DNA from: Tsukamurella paurometabola
GTDB taxonomy: Bacteria > Actinomycetota > Actinomycetes > Mycobacteriales > Mycobacteriaceae
Length of the DNA: 64,000 nucleotides
NCBI RefSeq assembly: GCF_900631615.1
Contig: NZ_LR131273.1
Span: 4,310,850-4,374,849, forward strand
Reading direction: 5' to 3'
The translations under genes were made by a program, and so were the position numbers. Below the pieces are notes generated by a model. The model was not told where the DNA came from. It worked only from the letters and a program-made list of their open reading frames with translations, and made no database searches. Of the stretch, positions 1 through 9,434 are shown one piece after another (within the stretch, counting starts at the first letter, position 1; each line of letters starts with the position of its first letter).

Positions 1-593
1 TCGAACGTCGACGGCCCTCCGGACGCGATGTGCAGCAGCCCGAGGAACGGCAGGACGATGAGGGCGGTGCCGACGCGATGGCGCACGTGCGCCGACGGAT
101 TGTCGGGCCGCCGCATCATGATCACACCGAGCGCGATGGCCAGCGGCGGGACGAGGACCGCGAACCAGCCGACGACCGCGCGCACCCCCGTCGAGAAGAA
201 GGACCCCACGGGCCCGCCTGCATCGAAGTAGACGGCTGCACCGAGGATGATCGCGACGGCGAAGAGCGCGAGCGCGAGACCGTCGCGCGAGTGGGTCGGC
301 TTCGGCGGGGCGACCTCACCGGTCGCGGGTGCGGTCTCGGCCTCGTCGGCGTGGCGCCCGGTCCGGACGGCACCACCGACCCCCTTGGCCAGCAGTTTCC
401 ATCCGGCGCCGAGGCCGCGGGCCACTCCCCCACCGCCGCGCGATGCGCCCTTGGGGGCCGCGGCGCCCTGCTTGGCGCGGCTGCGCGGGGCGGCCTGTCG
501 GCTGCGCGTCGGGCTCGCGGCGCGGCTGGACCGCGTACCCCCGGAACGGGAGCTCGCGGTGCCGCGCGCGCGGGTGGTGGTCTTCGATGCCAT
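1..593 (-). CDS. ftsK: DNA translocase FtsK, N-terminal part (gene runs off window)
   Basis: Only the first 197 codons are in the window. FtsK is the septum-anchored ATP-driven pump that clears chromosomal DNA from the division site and activates dimer resolution. What is visible is a basic Ser/Arg/Ala-rich head (residues 1-75, starting MASKTTTRARGT) and then three hydrophobic segments at about 104-122, 137-160 and 173-190, which fits the FtsK_4TM membrane anchor; the motor and gamma domains lie outside. The ATG at 593 is the first start after an upstream break. The call rests on this topology plus position: ftsK lies near rnj-dapA in Mycobacterium and relatives. Another multi-spanning protein cannot be fully excluded. 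Confidence 0.8.
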   Translation of the reverse strand, partial: MASKTTTRARGTASSRSGGTRSSRAASPTRSRQAAPRSRAKQGAAAPKGASRGGGGVARGLGAGWKLLAKGVGGAVRTGRHADEAETAPATGEVAPPKPTHSRDGLALALFAVAIILGAAVYFDAGGPVGSFFSTGVRAVVGWFAVLVPPLAIALGVIMMRRPDNPSAHVRHRVGTALIVLPFLGLLHIASGGPSTF

Positions 594-667
594 GGGGGCA
601 GTCTATCGACATTAACCCCATCAGTATCAAGTGCCACACTTGTAACAGCAGGACCTGCGGCGGGTCG

Positions 668-1285
668 TCAGAGCGAGCGGACCACGGCACCGAGGAGGTC
701 GATGTCGCCGTCGGCGCCCTCGAACGTGACCAGCGCCTCGTCCCGACCGAAGGCCCACATCGTGACCTCGCCGATCGCACCGATCACCGCCACCTCCGGC
801 CCGCGCCCGACGGTCGCGACGGTGCCCTCCTCCGTCGTCAGGCTGATCCGCAGCGGCGCGCCGCGCATCGTCACCCGCGCGATCCGCCCGACCACGTCGT
901 GCAGCCCGCGTTCGACCCGCTTGTCGAGCACCCGTGGCGTCCACCCCGTCGCGGCTCGCCGGATGTCCTCGGTGTGCACGAAGTACTCGCCGAGATTCGC
1001 CTGCTCGTCGACGAGCCGTAGCGGCGAGAACCGCGGCGGGCCGCCCGCCACGGTCTCGAGCAGATCCTCGAACGGGCGGGCGGCGATCTGCGCCTGAACC
1101 TTCTCCGTATAACCGGCGAGCGGACGAACGAGGATGCCCGCCATCGCGTCGGGGCGCCCCTCGCGGAGGATCAGGTGCGCGAGGAGTTCCCGCACGGTCC
1201 AGTCGCCGCAGAGCGTCGGGGCGTCGGGGCCGGCGGCGCGCGCCGCTTCGACGAGGGCGGCGCGTTCACTCCGAGCAGGCTTCAC
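668..1285 (-). CDS. TIGR03085-type DinB-like metal-binding protein
   Basis: A 205-residue protein of the DinB/maleylpyruvate-isomerase N-terminal superfamily, TIGR03085-like. Typical sequence signatures are RSERAALVEAARAAGPDAPT, LCGDWTVRELLAHLILRE and the later FVHTEDIRRA. Members are four-helix bundles thought to bind a divalent metal, sometimes linked to mycothiol-dependent chemistry; no reaction is established. I place the start at the GTG at 1285 because it sits just before the conserved KPARSERAAL segment; a GTG nine bases upstream (1294) is equally readable, and a longer in-frame extension to 1381 lacks family similarity. It lies between ftsK and the divergent secreted-protein cluster. 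Confidence 0.75.
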   Translation of the reverse strand: MKPARSERAALVEAARAAGPDAPTLCGDWTVRELLAHLILREGRPDAMAGILVRPLAGYTEKVQAQIAARPFEDLLETVAGGPPRFSPLRLVDEQANLGEYFVHTEDIRRAATGWTPRVLDKRVERGLHDVVGRIARVTMRGAPLRISLTTEEGTVATVGRGPEVAVIGAIGEVTMWAFGRDEALVTFEGADGDIDLLGAVVRSL

Positions 1286-1344
1286 ACCGGCCACCCTAGT
1301 GCTGCCGGGCGGTGTGCCGCACGGCACTCTCGCGCTCGCGAACC

Positions 1345-1384
1345 TCGTACTGAAATCAAGACGAAGTGTCCTATACTTCACCGC
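1345..1384 (+). promoter_or_regulatory. Candidate promoter for the secreted-protein array; leaderless start
   Basis: TATACT at 1372-1377 is a near-ideal -10 box ending seven bases before the ATG at 1385, with a weak TACTGA -35 about 18 bases upstream (1349-1354). No Shine-Dalgarno sequence precedes the ATG, so transcription probably begins at or next to the A of the start codon, giving a leaderless mRNA, which is common in this order. This is inferred from sequence only. Confidence 0.5.
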
Positions 1385-1990
1385 ATGATTGCGAACTCAA
1401 TGTCGACGTCCCGCCGCACGCGCCTCGCCTCGGCCACCGCGCTCCTCGCCGCCGTGGCGGCGGGCTCGACGCTCGCCGCGCCCGCGGCGTCCGCCGCCCC
1501 CGTGTCCAAGGCCCTGGTCCTCACCCAGGCGCAGTTCCCCGCCGGGTCGGTCGATTACCGCACCGGCCAACTGGGCGGCGAAGCGGTCTCCATCAAGCCC
1601 TCCGCCCCGCAGCAGTGCAAGGACGCGGCGAACCGCCTGAACGGCGCGACCGCGAACGCCCAGTCCGCCGCCGCCTCGGCCCGCAACGGATACTCGTTCA
1701 TGACGGCCGGCGTCATCTCGCCCGCCCAGGGTGCGCTCTGGCGCGGGGTCGCGCAGGCGTGCTCGGGCCGGATCGCGGAGATTCCGGTCCCCGGTGATCT
1801 GACCCGGTACAACCCCGCCGTCATCACCTACGGCGAGGACGAGCGGGCCGGTGCCATCGAGGGTGCGGCCGACGTCAACGGCTACACGGTGAACGTCTAC
1901 GTGCGCGGGCTCAGCGAGACCCCGGCCAACTCCGCCCGCTTCTGGCAGGTCTTCCGCGCGCAGATCCAGAAGATCGAGGCGGCGCGCTGA
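1385..1990 (+). CDS. Secreted protein, member 1 of a five-gene paralogous array
   Basis: A 201-residue exported protein that I cannot assign to a named family. It has a Sec signal peptide (basic MSTSRRTR, hydrophobic ATALLAAVAAGSTLAAP, cleavage near ASA-APV). Positions conserved with the next four genes are an Ala/Leu segment followed by QFPAGSVDY, two cysteines (QQCKDA and AQACSG) that probably form a disulfide, DLTRYNP, a VNGYTVNVYVRG strand and a C-terminal FWQVFRAQIQKIE. It is the most divergent paralogue and the first gene of the unit. The ATG at 1385 is preferred for the leaderless promoter; ATG 1400 is the alternative. It overlaps member 2 by one base (TGATG). Confidence 0.8.
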   Translation: MIANSMSTSRRTRLASATALLAAVAAGSTLAAPAASAAPVSKALVLTQAQFPAGSVDYRTGQLGGEAVSIKPSAPQQCKDAANRLNGATANAQSAAASARNGYSFMTAGVISPAQGALWRGVAQACSGRIAEIPVPGDLTRYNPAVITYGEDERAGAIEGAADVNGYTVNVYVRGLSETPANSARFWQVFRAQIQKIEAAR

Positions 1991-2553
1991 TGCGTCCGGG
2001 CGGCCTGCTGGCCGGGGCGACGGTGGCCGTGCTCGCCTCCGTCGGCCTGCCCGCGGTTGCGCAGGCCTCGCCCGTCGTCCCGGCGCAGGCAGTCCTCGCT
2101 GCGCACGAATTCCCTGCGGGCAGCAAGGACTACAAGGCGTTCCCGATAGGGAGGTTGCCCGCCGCTCGGCCACAGACGGCACGCACTCCCTGCGACGCGA
2201 GGGCCGCTGAGCTGGACGCGGCCGTCGCAGGCGCCTCTGCCATCGAGGTCGAAGCCTGGCGAGGCGACACGCTCTTCACCGCCTCGATCATCGATCGCCC
2301 CGTCGCTGCACAGTTCGAAGCTGCGACGTTGGCCTGCACCAAGGCCGGCCCCAAGATCGCGCCGCCGGCGGACCTGGCGCGGGTCAATCCGACCGTCCGT
2401 CGCAGCAATTCTCAGCGTATGGAGGCGATGGTCGACGTGCGCGGGGTCAACGTCGGAGTCGTCGCGTCCAGCCCACGGGGTAAGACACTCGATGCCGACA
2501 CGTTCTGGCAGGTGCTCCGCGCACAGGTCGCCAAGGTGGAGCGTCAGCCGTGA
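1990..2553 (+). CDS. Secreted protein, member 2 of the five-gene array
   Basis: A 187-residue protein with an N-terminal signal peptide (hydrophobic LLAGATVAVLASVGLPAVAQA, cleavage near AQA-SPV). The mature part carries the array signature: AVLAAHEFPAGSKDY, Cys in TPCDARA, Cys in LACTKA, PADLARVNP, VDVRGVNVGV and C-terminal FWQVLRAQVAKVERQP. The start overlaps the preceding stop by one base, so translation is probably coupled. The exact LRAQVAKVE tail is shared with members 3-5, which points to recent duplication or a conserved C-terminal contact. The function is unknown; the mature protein should be outside the membrane, either free or in the cell envelope. Confidence 0.8.
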   Translation: MRPGGLLAGATVAVLASVGLPAVAQASPVVPAQAVLAAHEFPAGSKDYKAFPIGRLPAARPQTARTPCDARAAELDAAVAGASAIEVEAWRGDTLFTASIIDRPVAAQFEAATLACTKAGPKIAPPADLARVNPTVRRSNSQRMEAMVDVRGVNVGVVASSPRGKTLDADTFWQVLRAQVAKVERQP

Positions 2554-3137
2554 TCGCGCGACGTCTCGCCGCCGCGCTGGTCCCGGTCGCCGCGGTGTCG
2601 TTGTTCGTCCCCGCATTCGCGCACGCCGCACCGGTGAACACCGCTCGGGCCGTCCTCGCGGCGCACGAGTTCCCCCTCGGCTCGTCGGGGTACCAGGTGG
2701 AGACCGAGACCCTCGGGCAGTTCGACCGGCCGCAGGCGGACTCGCGCCCCGCCACTGCGTGCGGCCGGTTCCTCGACGCGATGTTCCAGCACCTCAGCGG
2801 CGCGCGGGTCAGCGATGCCAACGCCCGACGCGGAGGCACCAAGATCAACGCGACCATCGTCAGCCGGCCGATGGCGCGGTTCATGGCCGAGGGATTCCCG
2901 ACCTGTGAGGCGAGCCTCCCACCCAGGAGTCGCTCGACGATCCTCGCCGCACCCGCCGACCTGGCGCGGCTGAACCCGTTCCTCTTCCGCGATGAGGATG
3001 AGATCCAGGGCTGGGTCGACGTCCGCGGCATCTCCGTCAACGTCATCACCTCGGCGACCGTCGGCTCCGCCGTCGACACCGACGCCTTCTGGCAGACCCT
3101 CCGCGCACAGGTCGCCAAGGTCGAGCGGCAACCGTGA
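2550..3137 (+). CDS. Secreted protein, member 3 of the five-gene array
   Basis: A 195-residue paralogue starting at a GTG that overlaps the previous stop by four bases (GTGA). The signal peptide is MIARRLAAALVPVAAVSLF with cleavage near AHA-APV. It shares AVLAAHEFPLGSSGYQVE, the paired Cys positions (TACGRFL and PTCEASL), PADLARLNPF, WVDVRGISVNV and FWQTLRAQVAKVERQP. It is slightly longer than member 2 because of an insert before PADLAR. As with its neighbours I do not recognise a named Pfam domain; small secreted mycobacterial proteins of the DUF5642 type are a possible distant match, to be tested by profile search. Confidence 0.8.
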   Translation: MIARRLAAALVPVAAVSLFVPAFAHAAPVNTARAVLAAHEFPLGSSGYQVETETLGQFDRPQADSRPATACGRFLDAMFQHLSGARVSDANARRGGTKINATIVSRPMARFMAEGFPTCEASLPPRSRSTILAAPADLARLNPFLFRDEDEIQGWVDVRGISVNVITSATVGSAVDTDAFWQTLRAQVAKVERQP

Positions 3138-3706
3138 CCGCGCGCCGGTCCGCGGCGACGGCCGTCATCGCAGCGCTCCTCGCCGCGTTTCCCGCCGCGG
3201 CCCAGGCCTCGCCGGTGCCCACGTCGCGGGCGGTCCTCACCGAGCACGAGATGCCTGCAGGAAGTTCCGGGTACGCCGTGCGCACGGCGACCGCTCGGGT
3301 TCCCTCGGCTACCGTCCCGGATACGGCGTGCGATCGCGCGGGCCGGCGAGCGGATGTCGCGCTCGCCGGGTCCACGAGTACCGAGGCGACGGCGAGGCGG
3401 GCCGGCGATACGCTGCGCGTCGAAGTATCGGATCGCCCCGCCGTGGCGGTCGCGCGCGACGTGATCACGTCCTGCAACGCCGACCCCGGCGTCGTTCCCG
3501 CGTCGGAGGTGGCCCCGCCACCGGACCTCGTGCGGTTGGCGCCGTACGTCACGCGCACCCGGGATGGGCGGCTCCTCCAGGCCGTCGTGGATGTGCGAGG
3601 CATGTCCATCGCCGTCTCCGTCGCGGGCTCTCAGGAGCCGGCTGACGCCGCGACCTTTTGGCAGCTCCTCCGCGCGCAGGTCGCCAAGGTCGAGCGGGCT
3701 CGCTGA
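3134..3706 (+). CDS. Secreted protein, member 4 of the five-gene array
   Basis: A 190-residue paralogue with a GTG start overlapping the preceding stop by four bases. The signal peptide is MTARRSAATAVIAALLAAFP with cleavage near AQA-SPV. Array hallmarks: AVLTEHEMPAGSSGYAV, DTACDRAG and TSCNADP cysteines, PPDLVRLAPYV, VVDVRGMSIAVSV, and FWQLLRAQVAKVERAR at the C-terminus. It is somewhat more diverged than members 2, 3 and 5 and its central part is rich in Arg/Ala/Thr. It ends the overlapping run of four genes; the next paralogue stands 71 bases downstream with its own ribosome-binding site. Confidence 0.8.
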   Translation: MTARRSAATAVIAALLAAFPAAAQASPVPTSRAVLTEHEMPAGSSGYAVRTATARVPSATVPDTACDRAGRRADVALAGSTSTEATARRAGDTLRVEVSDRPAVAVARDVITSCNADPGVVPASEVAPPPDLVRLAPYVTRTRDGRLLQAVVDVRGMSIAVSVAGSQEPADAATFWQLLRAQVAKVERAR

Positions 3707-3777
3707 CTCCGCTCCCCCGTACCGGATACTCCGCTAGGCTCCGGCCCACGAGCGGATCCGTCTTCGGAGGTGCACAC

Positions 3778-4365
3778 ATGAACGCACGACGCTGGGTCGC
3801 AGGTTCGGCAGCTGCCGCGGCCATCATCTCCCTACCGGCCGGGGCGCAGGCGGCACCCGTAGTGCCGCAGCAGGCAGTGCTCGCCGCCCACGAATTCCCC
3901 GGAGGCAGTACTGGTTACAAGGTCGAGCGCGAGACGCTGACCGCACCCGACGGCCTCCCCGAGGGCTCGCCGGCCGATTCGCCGTGCGGCGCCGGACTCG
4001 CCGCCCTCGCGCGCGCCATGGAGGGTACCGAGATCGTGGAGGCGGAGGCCGTCCACGGCACGACGGAGCTCGAAGCCTCGGTCCTCAGCAGGCCGGTCAC
4101 CGCGGCCCGCAGCGCGGCGACCGAGGCCTGCCGCGCCGACGTCGACGCGGCGGACCGTCCGACGATCCTCGCCGCGCCGGACGATCTCGCGCGGCTCAAG
4201 CCCTTCATCATGGCGGTCGGCCGGAACACGCTGCAGGCGTGGGTCGACGTCCGCGGCGTGACGGTCATCGTCGAGGCCGAAGGGAAGAAGGACGGCGCCG
4301 CGGATTCCGATGTGTTCTGGCAGACGCTGCGCTCCCAGGTCGCGAAGGTCGAGCGTCAGCCCTGA
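3778..4365 (+). CDS. Secreted protein, member 5 of the five-gene array
   Basis: A 195-residue paralogue separated by 71 bases from member 4 and preceded by a strong GGAGGTG ribosome-binding site (about 3765-3771), which fixes the ATG at 3778. The signal peptide is MNARRWVAGSAAAAAIISLP, cleaved near AQA-APV. It carries AVLAAHEFPGGSTGYKVE, DSPCGAGL and TEACRAD cysteines, PDDLARLKPF, AWVDVRGVTVIVE and FWQTLRSQVAKVERQP. It is closest to member 3 in sequence (TILAAP-DLARL-PF block). It may be transcribed on its own as well as by read-through. It converges on rnj with only 22 bases between stops. Confidence 0.8.
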   Translation: MNARRWVAGSAAAAAIISLPAGAQAAPVVPQQAVLAAHEFPGGSTGYKVERETLTAPDGLPEGSPADSPCGAGLAALARAMEGTEIVEAEAVHGTTELEASVLSRPVTAARSAATEACRADVDAADRPTILAAPDDLARLKPFIMAVGRNTLQAWVDVRGVTVIVEAEGKKDGAADSDVFWQTLRSQVAKVERQP

Positions 4366-4387
4366 CGCGCCCCGGCCGCGGTGACCG

Positions 4388-6337
4388 CTACTCCCCCACC
4401 ACGATGACGGTGGGCACGATCATCGGCCGGCGCCGGTACGCCTTGTCGACCCAGCGGCCGACGGCCCGTCGGACCCCCTGCGCGATGCGGTGCGCCTCCT
4501 TGACCCCCTCGGCCGCCAGGTCGGCGAGCACGTCCTCGACGAGCTGCTCCGCCTCCTTGAGCGCGGTCGGGTCGTCGGAGAAGCCGCGACCGGAGACCTC
4601 GGGCTTGCTGACGGCGTTGCCGTCCTCGTCGATCGCGACGGTGATGGCGATGAAGCCGCCCTCGCCCAGGACGAGGCGGTCCGACAGCGTCGACTCGCCG
4701 ACGTCGCCCACGGAGGTGCCGTCGACGTAGACGTGGCCGACGGGCACCTGCCCCACGATCTTCGCGACACCGTCGACGAGGTCCACGACGACGCCGTCCT
4801 CGGCGAGCATGATCCGATCCTTCGGCACGCCGGTCGCCTCGGCCAGCGCGGCGTTGGCGCGCAGGTGGCGCCACTCGCCGTGGACCGGCATGGCGTTGCG
4901 GGGGCGCACCGCGTTGTACAGGTAGAGCAGCTCGCCGGCGCTGGCGTGGCCGGAGACGTGCACCTTGGCGCTCTGCTGCGTGATCACCTTGGCGCCCAGC
5001 TTGGACAGCCCGTTGACCACCGCGAACACCGAGTTCTCGTTGCCCGGGATGAGCGAGCTCGCCAGCACGACGAGGTCGTTCGGCGAGATGGTGATGTTGC
5101 GGTGCTCGCCGCGGGCCATGCGCGAGAGCGCGGCCAGGGGCTCGCCCTGTGAGCCGGTGGAGATGAGCACGACGCGGTCGTCCGGCAGCGAGGCCGCGGT
5201 GTCGAGGTCCACCTCGACGCCCTCGGGCAGGTGCATGTAGCCGAGTTCCTGTGCGAGCGCCATGTTCCGCACCATCGACCGGCCGACGAAGGTGATCCGC
5301 CGATTGTGCGCCATCGCGACCTCGGCGATCTGCTGGATGCGGTGCACGTGCGAGGCGAAGGACGCCACGATCACGCGGCCCTTGGCCCGGCCGATCACGT
5401 TGTCCAGCACGGGGCCGATCTCCCGCTCCGGGGTCACGAAGCCCGGGACCTCGGCGTTGGTCGAGTCGACGAGGAACAGGTCGACACCCGCGTCGCCGAG
5501 GCGGGAGAAGCCGGCGAGGTCCGTGAGGCGGCCGTCCAGCGGCAGCTGGTCGAGCTTGATGTCACCGGTGTGCAGCGCCACCTGGCCGCCGGCGTGGATC
5601 GCCACGGCGATCGCGTCGGGGATGGAGTGGTTCACGGCGAAGTACTCGCACTCGAACGGGCCGTGGTCGGTCGACTCGCCCTCGCGCACCTCGATCAGCT
5701 TGGGGCGCAGCCGGTGCTCATCGCACTTGGCCTTGACCAGGGCGAGGGTGAACTTCGCCCCGACGACGGGGATGTCGGGCCGCAGGCGCAGGAGGAAGGG
5801 CACGGCGCCGATGTGGTCCTCGTGGCCGTGGGTGAGGACGATCGCCTCGACGTCCTTGATGCGGTCCTCGATGTACCGGAAGTCCGGGAGGATCAGGTCG
5901 ACGCCGGGCTGCTGGTCCTCGGGGAAGAGCACACCGCAGTCGACGACGAGCAGCTTGCCGCCGTACTCGAAGACGGTCATGTTGCGACCGATCTCCTTGA
6001 TGCCGCCGAGCGCGACGATGCGCATGCCGCCCTTGGGCAGCTTGGGCGGGGCGCCCAGCCGCTCCAGAGGGGCCGACGGTGCCTTCTGCCGGTCTCCGCG
6101 CCGTCCGCCGCCGCGGCGTCCACCGCCGCCCTTCGGCGAGGACTTCTGGGGCTGCTGCGTCGCCTCGGTCTTCGCGGGCGCTGCCGCCTGCTGGGTGGGC
6201 TGCGCCGCCGGGGCCTCGTCCTCCACGACGACCCGCGCCGCCGAGGTGGAGATCACCGGTTTGGGCTCGGCAGGTGGTCCCGCCTGTCGGGTGACCTTGC
6301 GGCCCCGTCGGCCTCCGCCTGCTGCACCGTCGGTCAT
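4388..6337 (-). CDS. rnj: Ribonuclease J
   Basis: A 649-residue beta-CASP metallo-beta-lactamase ribonuclease, acting in mRNA and rRNA processing by endo- and 5'-exonuclease activity. The zinc-binding LTHGHEDHIGAVPF motif is at about 165-178, with HTGD and the beta-CASP segment (FASHVHRIQQI, SGHAS) downstream, and a C-terminal domain ending PMIVPTVIVVGE. The family is usually ~555 residues; the extra ~90 at the N-terminus are a low-complexity Gln/Pro/Gly/Arg tail (GGGGRRGGGRRGDRQ) preceding the core PPKLPKGGMRIVALGG, so it may be an RNA-binding tail. It follows dapA by three bases and is surely co-transcribed with it. Confidence 0.95.
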   Translation of the reverse strand: MTDGAAGGGRRGRKVTRQAGPPAEPKPVISTSAARVVVEDEAPAAQPTQQAAAPAKTEATQQPQKSSPKGGGGRRGGGRRGDRQKAPSAPLERLGAPPKLPKGGMRIVALGGIKEIGRNMTVFEYGGKLLVVDCGVLFPEDQQPGVDLILPDFRYIEDRIKDVEAIVLTHGHEDHIGAVPFLLRLRPDIPVVGAKFTLALVKAKCDEHRLRPKLIEVREGESTDHGPFECEYFAVNHSIPDAIAVAIHAGGQVALHTGDIKLDQLPLDGRLTDLAGFSRLGDAGVDLFLVDSTNAEVPGFVTPEREIGPVLDNVIGRAKGRVIVASFASHVHRIQQIAEVAMAHNRRITFVGRSMVRNMALAQELGYMHLPEGVEVDLDTAASLPDDRVVLISTGSQGEPLAALSRMARGEHRNITISPNDLVVLASSLIPGNENSVFAVVNGLSKLGAKVITQQSAKVHVSGHASAGELLYLYNAVRPRNAMPVHGEWRHLRANAALAEATGVPKDRIMLAEDGVVVDLVDGVAKIVGQVPVGHVYVDGTSVGDVGESTLSDRLVLGEGGFIAITVAIDEDGNAVSKPEVSGRGFSDDPTALKEAEQLVEDVLADLAAEGVKEAHRIAQGVRRAVGRWVDKAYRRRPMIVPTVIVVGE

Positions 6338-6340
6338 TGT

Positions 6341-7282
<942 letters not shown>

Positions 7283-7289
7283 CTATTGG

Positions 7290-7760
7290 CTAGCGCTTGC
7301 GCCGGTAGGTCAGGTGCCGGTAACGCAGGCCCGACGAGGACTCGCGCCAGGGGGCGTCGTCCTCCAGGGTGAAGTCCCCGGGGATCGACGGTGCGCGGGT
7401 GTCGCCCTCGATGTCGGCGTCCACCTCGGTCACGGCGAGCAGGTCGGCGAACGGCAATGCCGCGGCGTAGATCTCGCCGCCGCCGATCACCCAGACGTCG
7501 CCGCCCGGGAGCGCGGGGTCGTGCTGGACCACGGCACCGTCGGCCTGCCACAACCGGTCCCGTGTGACCACGATGTTCGTGCGCCCCGGGAGCGGGCGGA
7601 ACCGTGCCGGCAGTGAGTCCCAGGTGCGCCGGCCCATGAGTACCGCACTGCCGGCGGTGGTCTTGCGGAAGAAGGCCAGGTCCTCGGGGATGTGCCAGGG
7701 GATCCCGCCCTCGGCGCCGATCACTCCCCCGCGGGCCTGCGCCCAGATCATCCCGATCAT
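7290..7760 (-). CDS. dfrA: Dihydrofolate reductase
   Basis: A 156-residue DHFR that reduces dihydrofolate to tetrahydrofolate with NADPH. The substrate-binding IPWHIPEDLAFFRK segment, GRRTWDSLP and the cofactor-loop VIGGGEIYAAAL are all present. Its ATG overlaps the thyA stop (ATGA at 7760-7763), so it is translationally coupled to the enzyme that generates its substrate. Length is standard. Confidence 0.96.
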   Translation of the reverse strand: MIGMIWAQARGGVIGAEGGIPWHIPEDLAFFRKTTAGSAVLMGRRTWDSLPARFRPLPGRTNIVVTRDRLWQADGAVVQHDPALPGGDVWVIGGGEIYAAALPFADLLAVTEVDADIEGDTRAPSIPGDFTLEDDAPWRESSSGLRYRHLTYRRKR

Positions 7761-8557
7761 CAGACGGCCACCGGCGCCTTGATCGCGGGGTGGTGCACGT
7801 AGTCGTGCACGGTGATGTCCTCGTACTCGTAGTCGAAGATGCTGGGCCGCTCGGCGAGCTCGAGCCGCGGGTACGGGTACGGCTCACGACTGAGCTGCTC
7901 GGTGACCTGGTCGACGTGGTTGTCGTAGATGTGGCAGTCGCCGCCGGTCCAGACGAAGTCGCCGGGTTCGAGGCCCACCTGGGCCGCGACCATGTGGGTG
8001 AGGAGGGCGTAGCTGGCGATGTTGAACGGCACGCCGAGGAAGAGGTCGGCGCTGCGCTGGTAGAGCTGACAGCTCAGCTTGCCGTCGGCCGCGTAGAACT
8101 GGAAGAACGCGTGGCAGGGCGGCAGCGCCATGTTCTCGATCTCGGCGACGTTCCAGGCGGAGACGATGTTGCGACGGCTGGACGGGTTGGTGCGCAGCGT
8201 CTCGATCGCCTTGCTGATCTGGTCGATGTGCTCGCCGTTCGGGGTGGGCCAGCTGCGCCACTGCACGCCGTAGACGGGGCCGAGTTCCCCCTCCGGCGAG
8301 GCCCACTCGTCCCAGATGGTGACGCCGTTGTCCTGCAGCCACCGGACGTTGGAATCGCCGCGCAGGAACCACAGCAGCTCGTACGCGATGGACTTCATGT
8401 GCACCCGCTTGGTGGTGATGAGGGGGAAGCCCTGGGACAGGTCGTAGCGGAGTTGACGACCGAAGACGCTGCGCGTCCCGGTTCCGGTGCGGTCCGGCCG
8501 GTGCGTGCCGTTCTCCATCACGTCGCGGAGCAGGTCTTCGTAGGGCGTCGCGATCAC
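7760..8557 (-). CDS. thyA: Thymidylate synthase
   Basis: A 265-residue ThyA that methylates dUMP using methylene-tetrahydrofolate. The nucleophile is C148 in [12 protein letters not shown]; the phosphate-binding TNPSSRRN and the [14 protein letters not shown] folate-site helix are clear. It starts [13 protein letters not shown] and heads the thyA-dfrA pair. Nothing unusual is seen. Confidence 0.97.
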   Translation of the reverse strand: MIATPYEDLLRDVMENGTHRPDRTGTGTRSVFGRQLRYDLSQGFPLITTKRVHMKSIAYELLWFLRGDSNVRWLQDNGVTIWDEWASPEGELGPVYGVQWRSWPTPNGEHIDQISKAIETLRTNPSSRRNIVSAWNVAEIENMALPPCHAFFQFYAADGKLSCQLYQRSADLFLGVPFNIASYALLTHMVAAQVGLEPGDFVWTGGDCHIYDNHVDQVTEQLSREPYPYPRLELAERPSIFDYEYEDITVHDYVHHPAIKAPVAV

Positions 8558-8594
8558 CCCTTCAGTCTAGAGCCGCCCCCCTGACGTGCTGTGG

Positions 8595-9125
8595 TCAGCC
8601 GGTCCGGAGGGCGGCGCGGGCGAGCCGCTGCTGGCCGATCTCCGCGAGGTTCTTCATCAACTCCGCGTTGACCCACGCGACCTGGTGCCCGACGGTCAGG
8701 CCCGCGTCCTCGGGCCACGGGTACTCCGACGGCTCGTCGAGGCGCTCCTCGGTGAGCGCATCGAGGACGGTCAGCCACTCGTCGCGCAGCGCCGTCAGCC
8801 AGGCGACGGCACCGTCGGGTCCGGGCCAGCGGACCTCCTCGCGCGCCCGGATCGGCCGGCCCTGCAGATGGTCCATCGTGGTGCCCCACCACCAGCCGAT
8901 GTGCCAGCTCAGCCAGGCCATCGTGGGGACCGGGGTCGGGTCCGGCTCTGTCTCGGCCCAGTCGGCGATCCAGGTTCCGCCGTCCTGGCGGCGCATCGTC
9001 CAGCAGTGCGCCGCGGGTTCCCAGCGGAAGTCGTCGGGCGCCAGTTCGGCGAGGTGCACCTCGCCGAGCGCCCAGGTCAGGTCGAACTGCCAGCGCAGGA
9101 GGTCGAGCCGCGATTCAGTCACCAC
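8595..9125 (-). CDS. DinB-superfamily protein
   Basis: A 176-residue DinB_2-like four-helix bundle protein: MVTESRLDLLRWQFDLTWALG opens the bundle, and histidines in TMAWLSWHIGWWWG and LTVGHQVAWVNAELMKN are positioned like the family's metal ligands. The function of such proteins is mostly unknown (putative metal-dependent thiol chemistry). A GTG starts it at 9125. It lies 37 bases upstream of thyA and, before the element inserted, would have followed the flavodoxin-like gene by 66 bases. Confidence 0.7.
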   Translation of the reverse strand: MVTESRLDLLRWQFDLTWALGEVHLAELAPDDFRWEPAAHCWTMRRQDGGTWIADWAETEPDPTPVPTMAWLSWHIGWWWGTTMDHLQGRPIRAREEVRWPGPDGAVAWLTALRDEWLTVLDALTEERLDEPSEYPWPEDAGLTVGHQVAWVNAELMKNLAEIGQQRLARAALRTG

Positions 9126-9191
9126 CAGACCCTATCGGCGAAGGGCTCCGTCGCGCCCATGGCGAGGGGTGGTGCTCTGTGAATCCGCGGC

Positions 9192-9434
9192 TCACTCCCC
9201 CATGAGCTGTGCGGCGACGGTCGCGCCCAGGTTCCAGCACTCCTCGACCTGCGCGCGCGACGGCTTGCCCGACACCACGACGTGCGGCGTCACCTTCTGC
9301 CAGCCGAGGCCCGCGGTGATCGAGTCCACCGCCCGTTCGGCGCCCTCGCCGCCCTCGTTCGCGTGCAGGTACAGGCCGAAGGGCCGGTCTCGGGTCGAGT
9401 CGAGGCACGGGTAGTAGATCGTGTCGAAGGCGTG
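9192..9434 (-). pseudogene. C-terminal fragment of a flavodoxin-like gene split by the element
   Basis: This stretch reads, without a start codon, as the last ~80 residues of a flavodoxin/NADPH-dependent FMN reductase-like protein: AFDTIYYPCLDSTRDRP, LHANEGGEGAERAVDSITAG, GLGWQKVTPHVVVSGKP, CWNLGATVAAQLMGE, stop at 9192. The matching N-terminal fragment lies 14 kb away at 23475-23687, ending in GYMSGALKH. Joining them regenerates an uninterrupted gene that aligns throughout with the intact homologue at 22955-23434. The break is exactly at the GTG core of the element's left end (9432-9434), which encodes the His of ALKH on the opposite strand. Confidence 0.9.
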
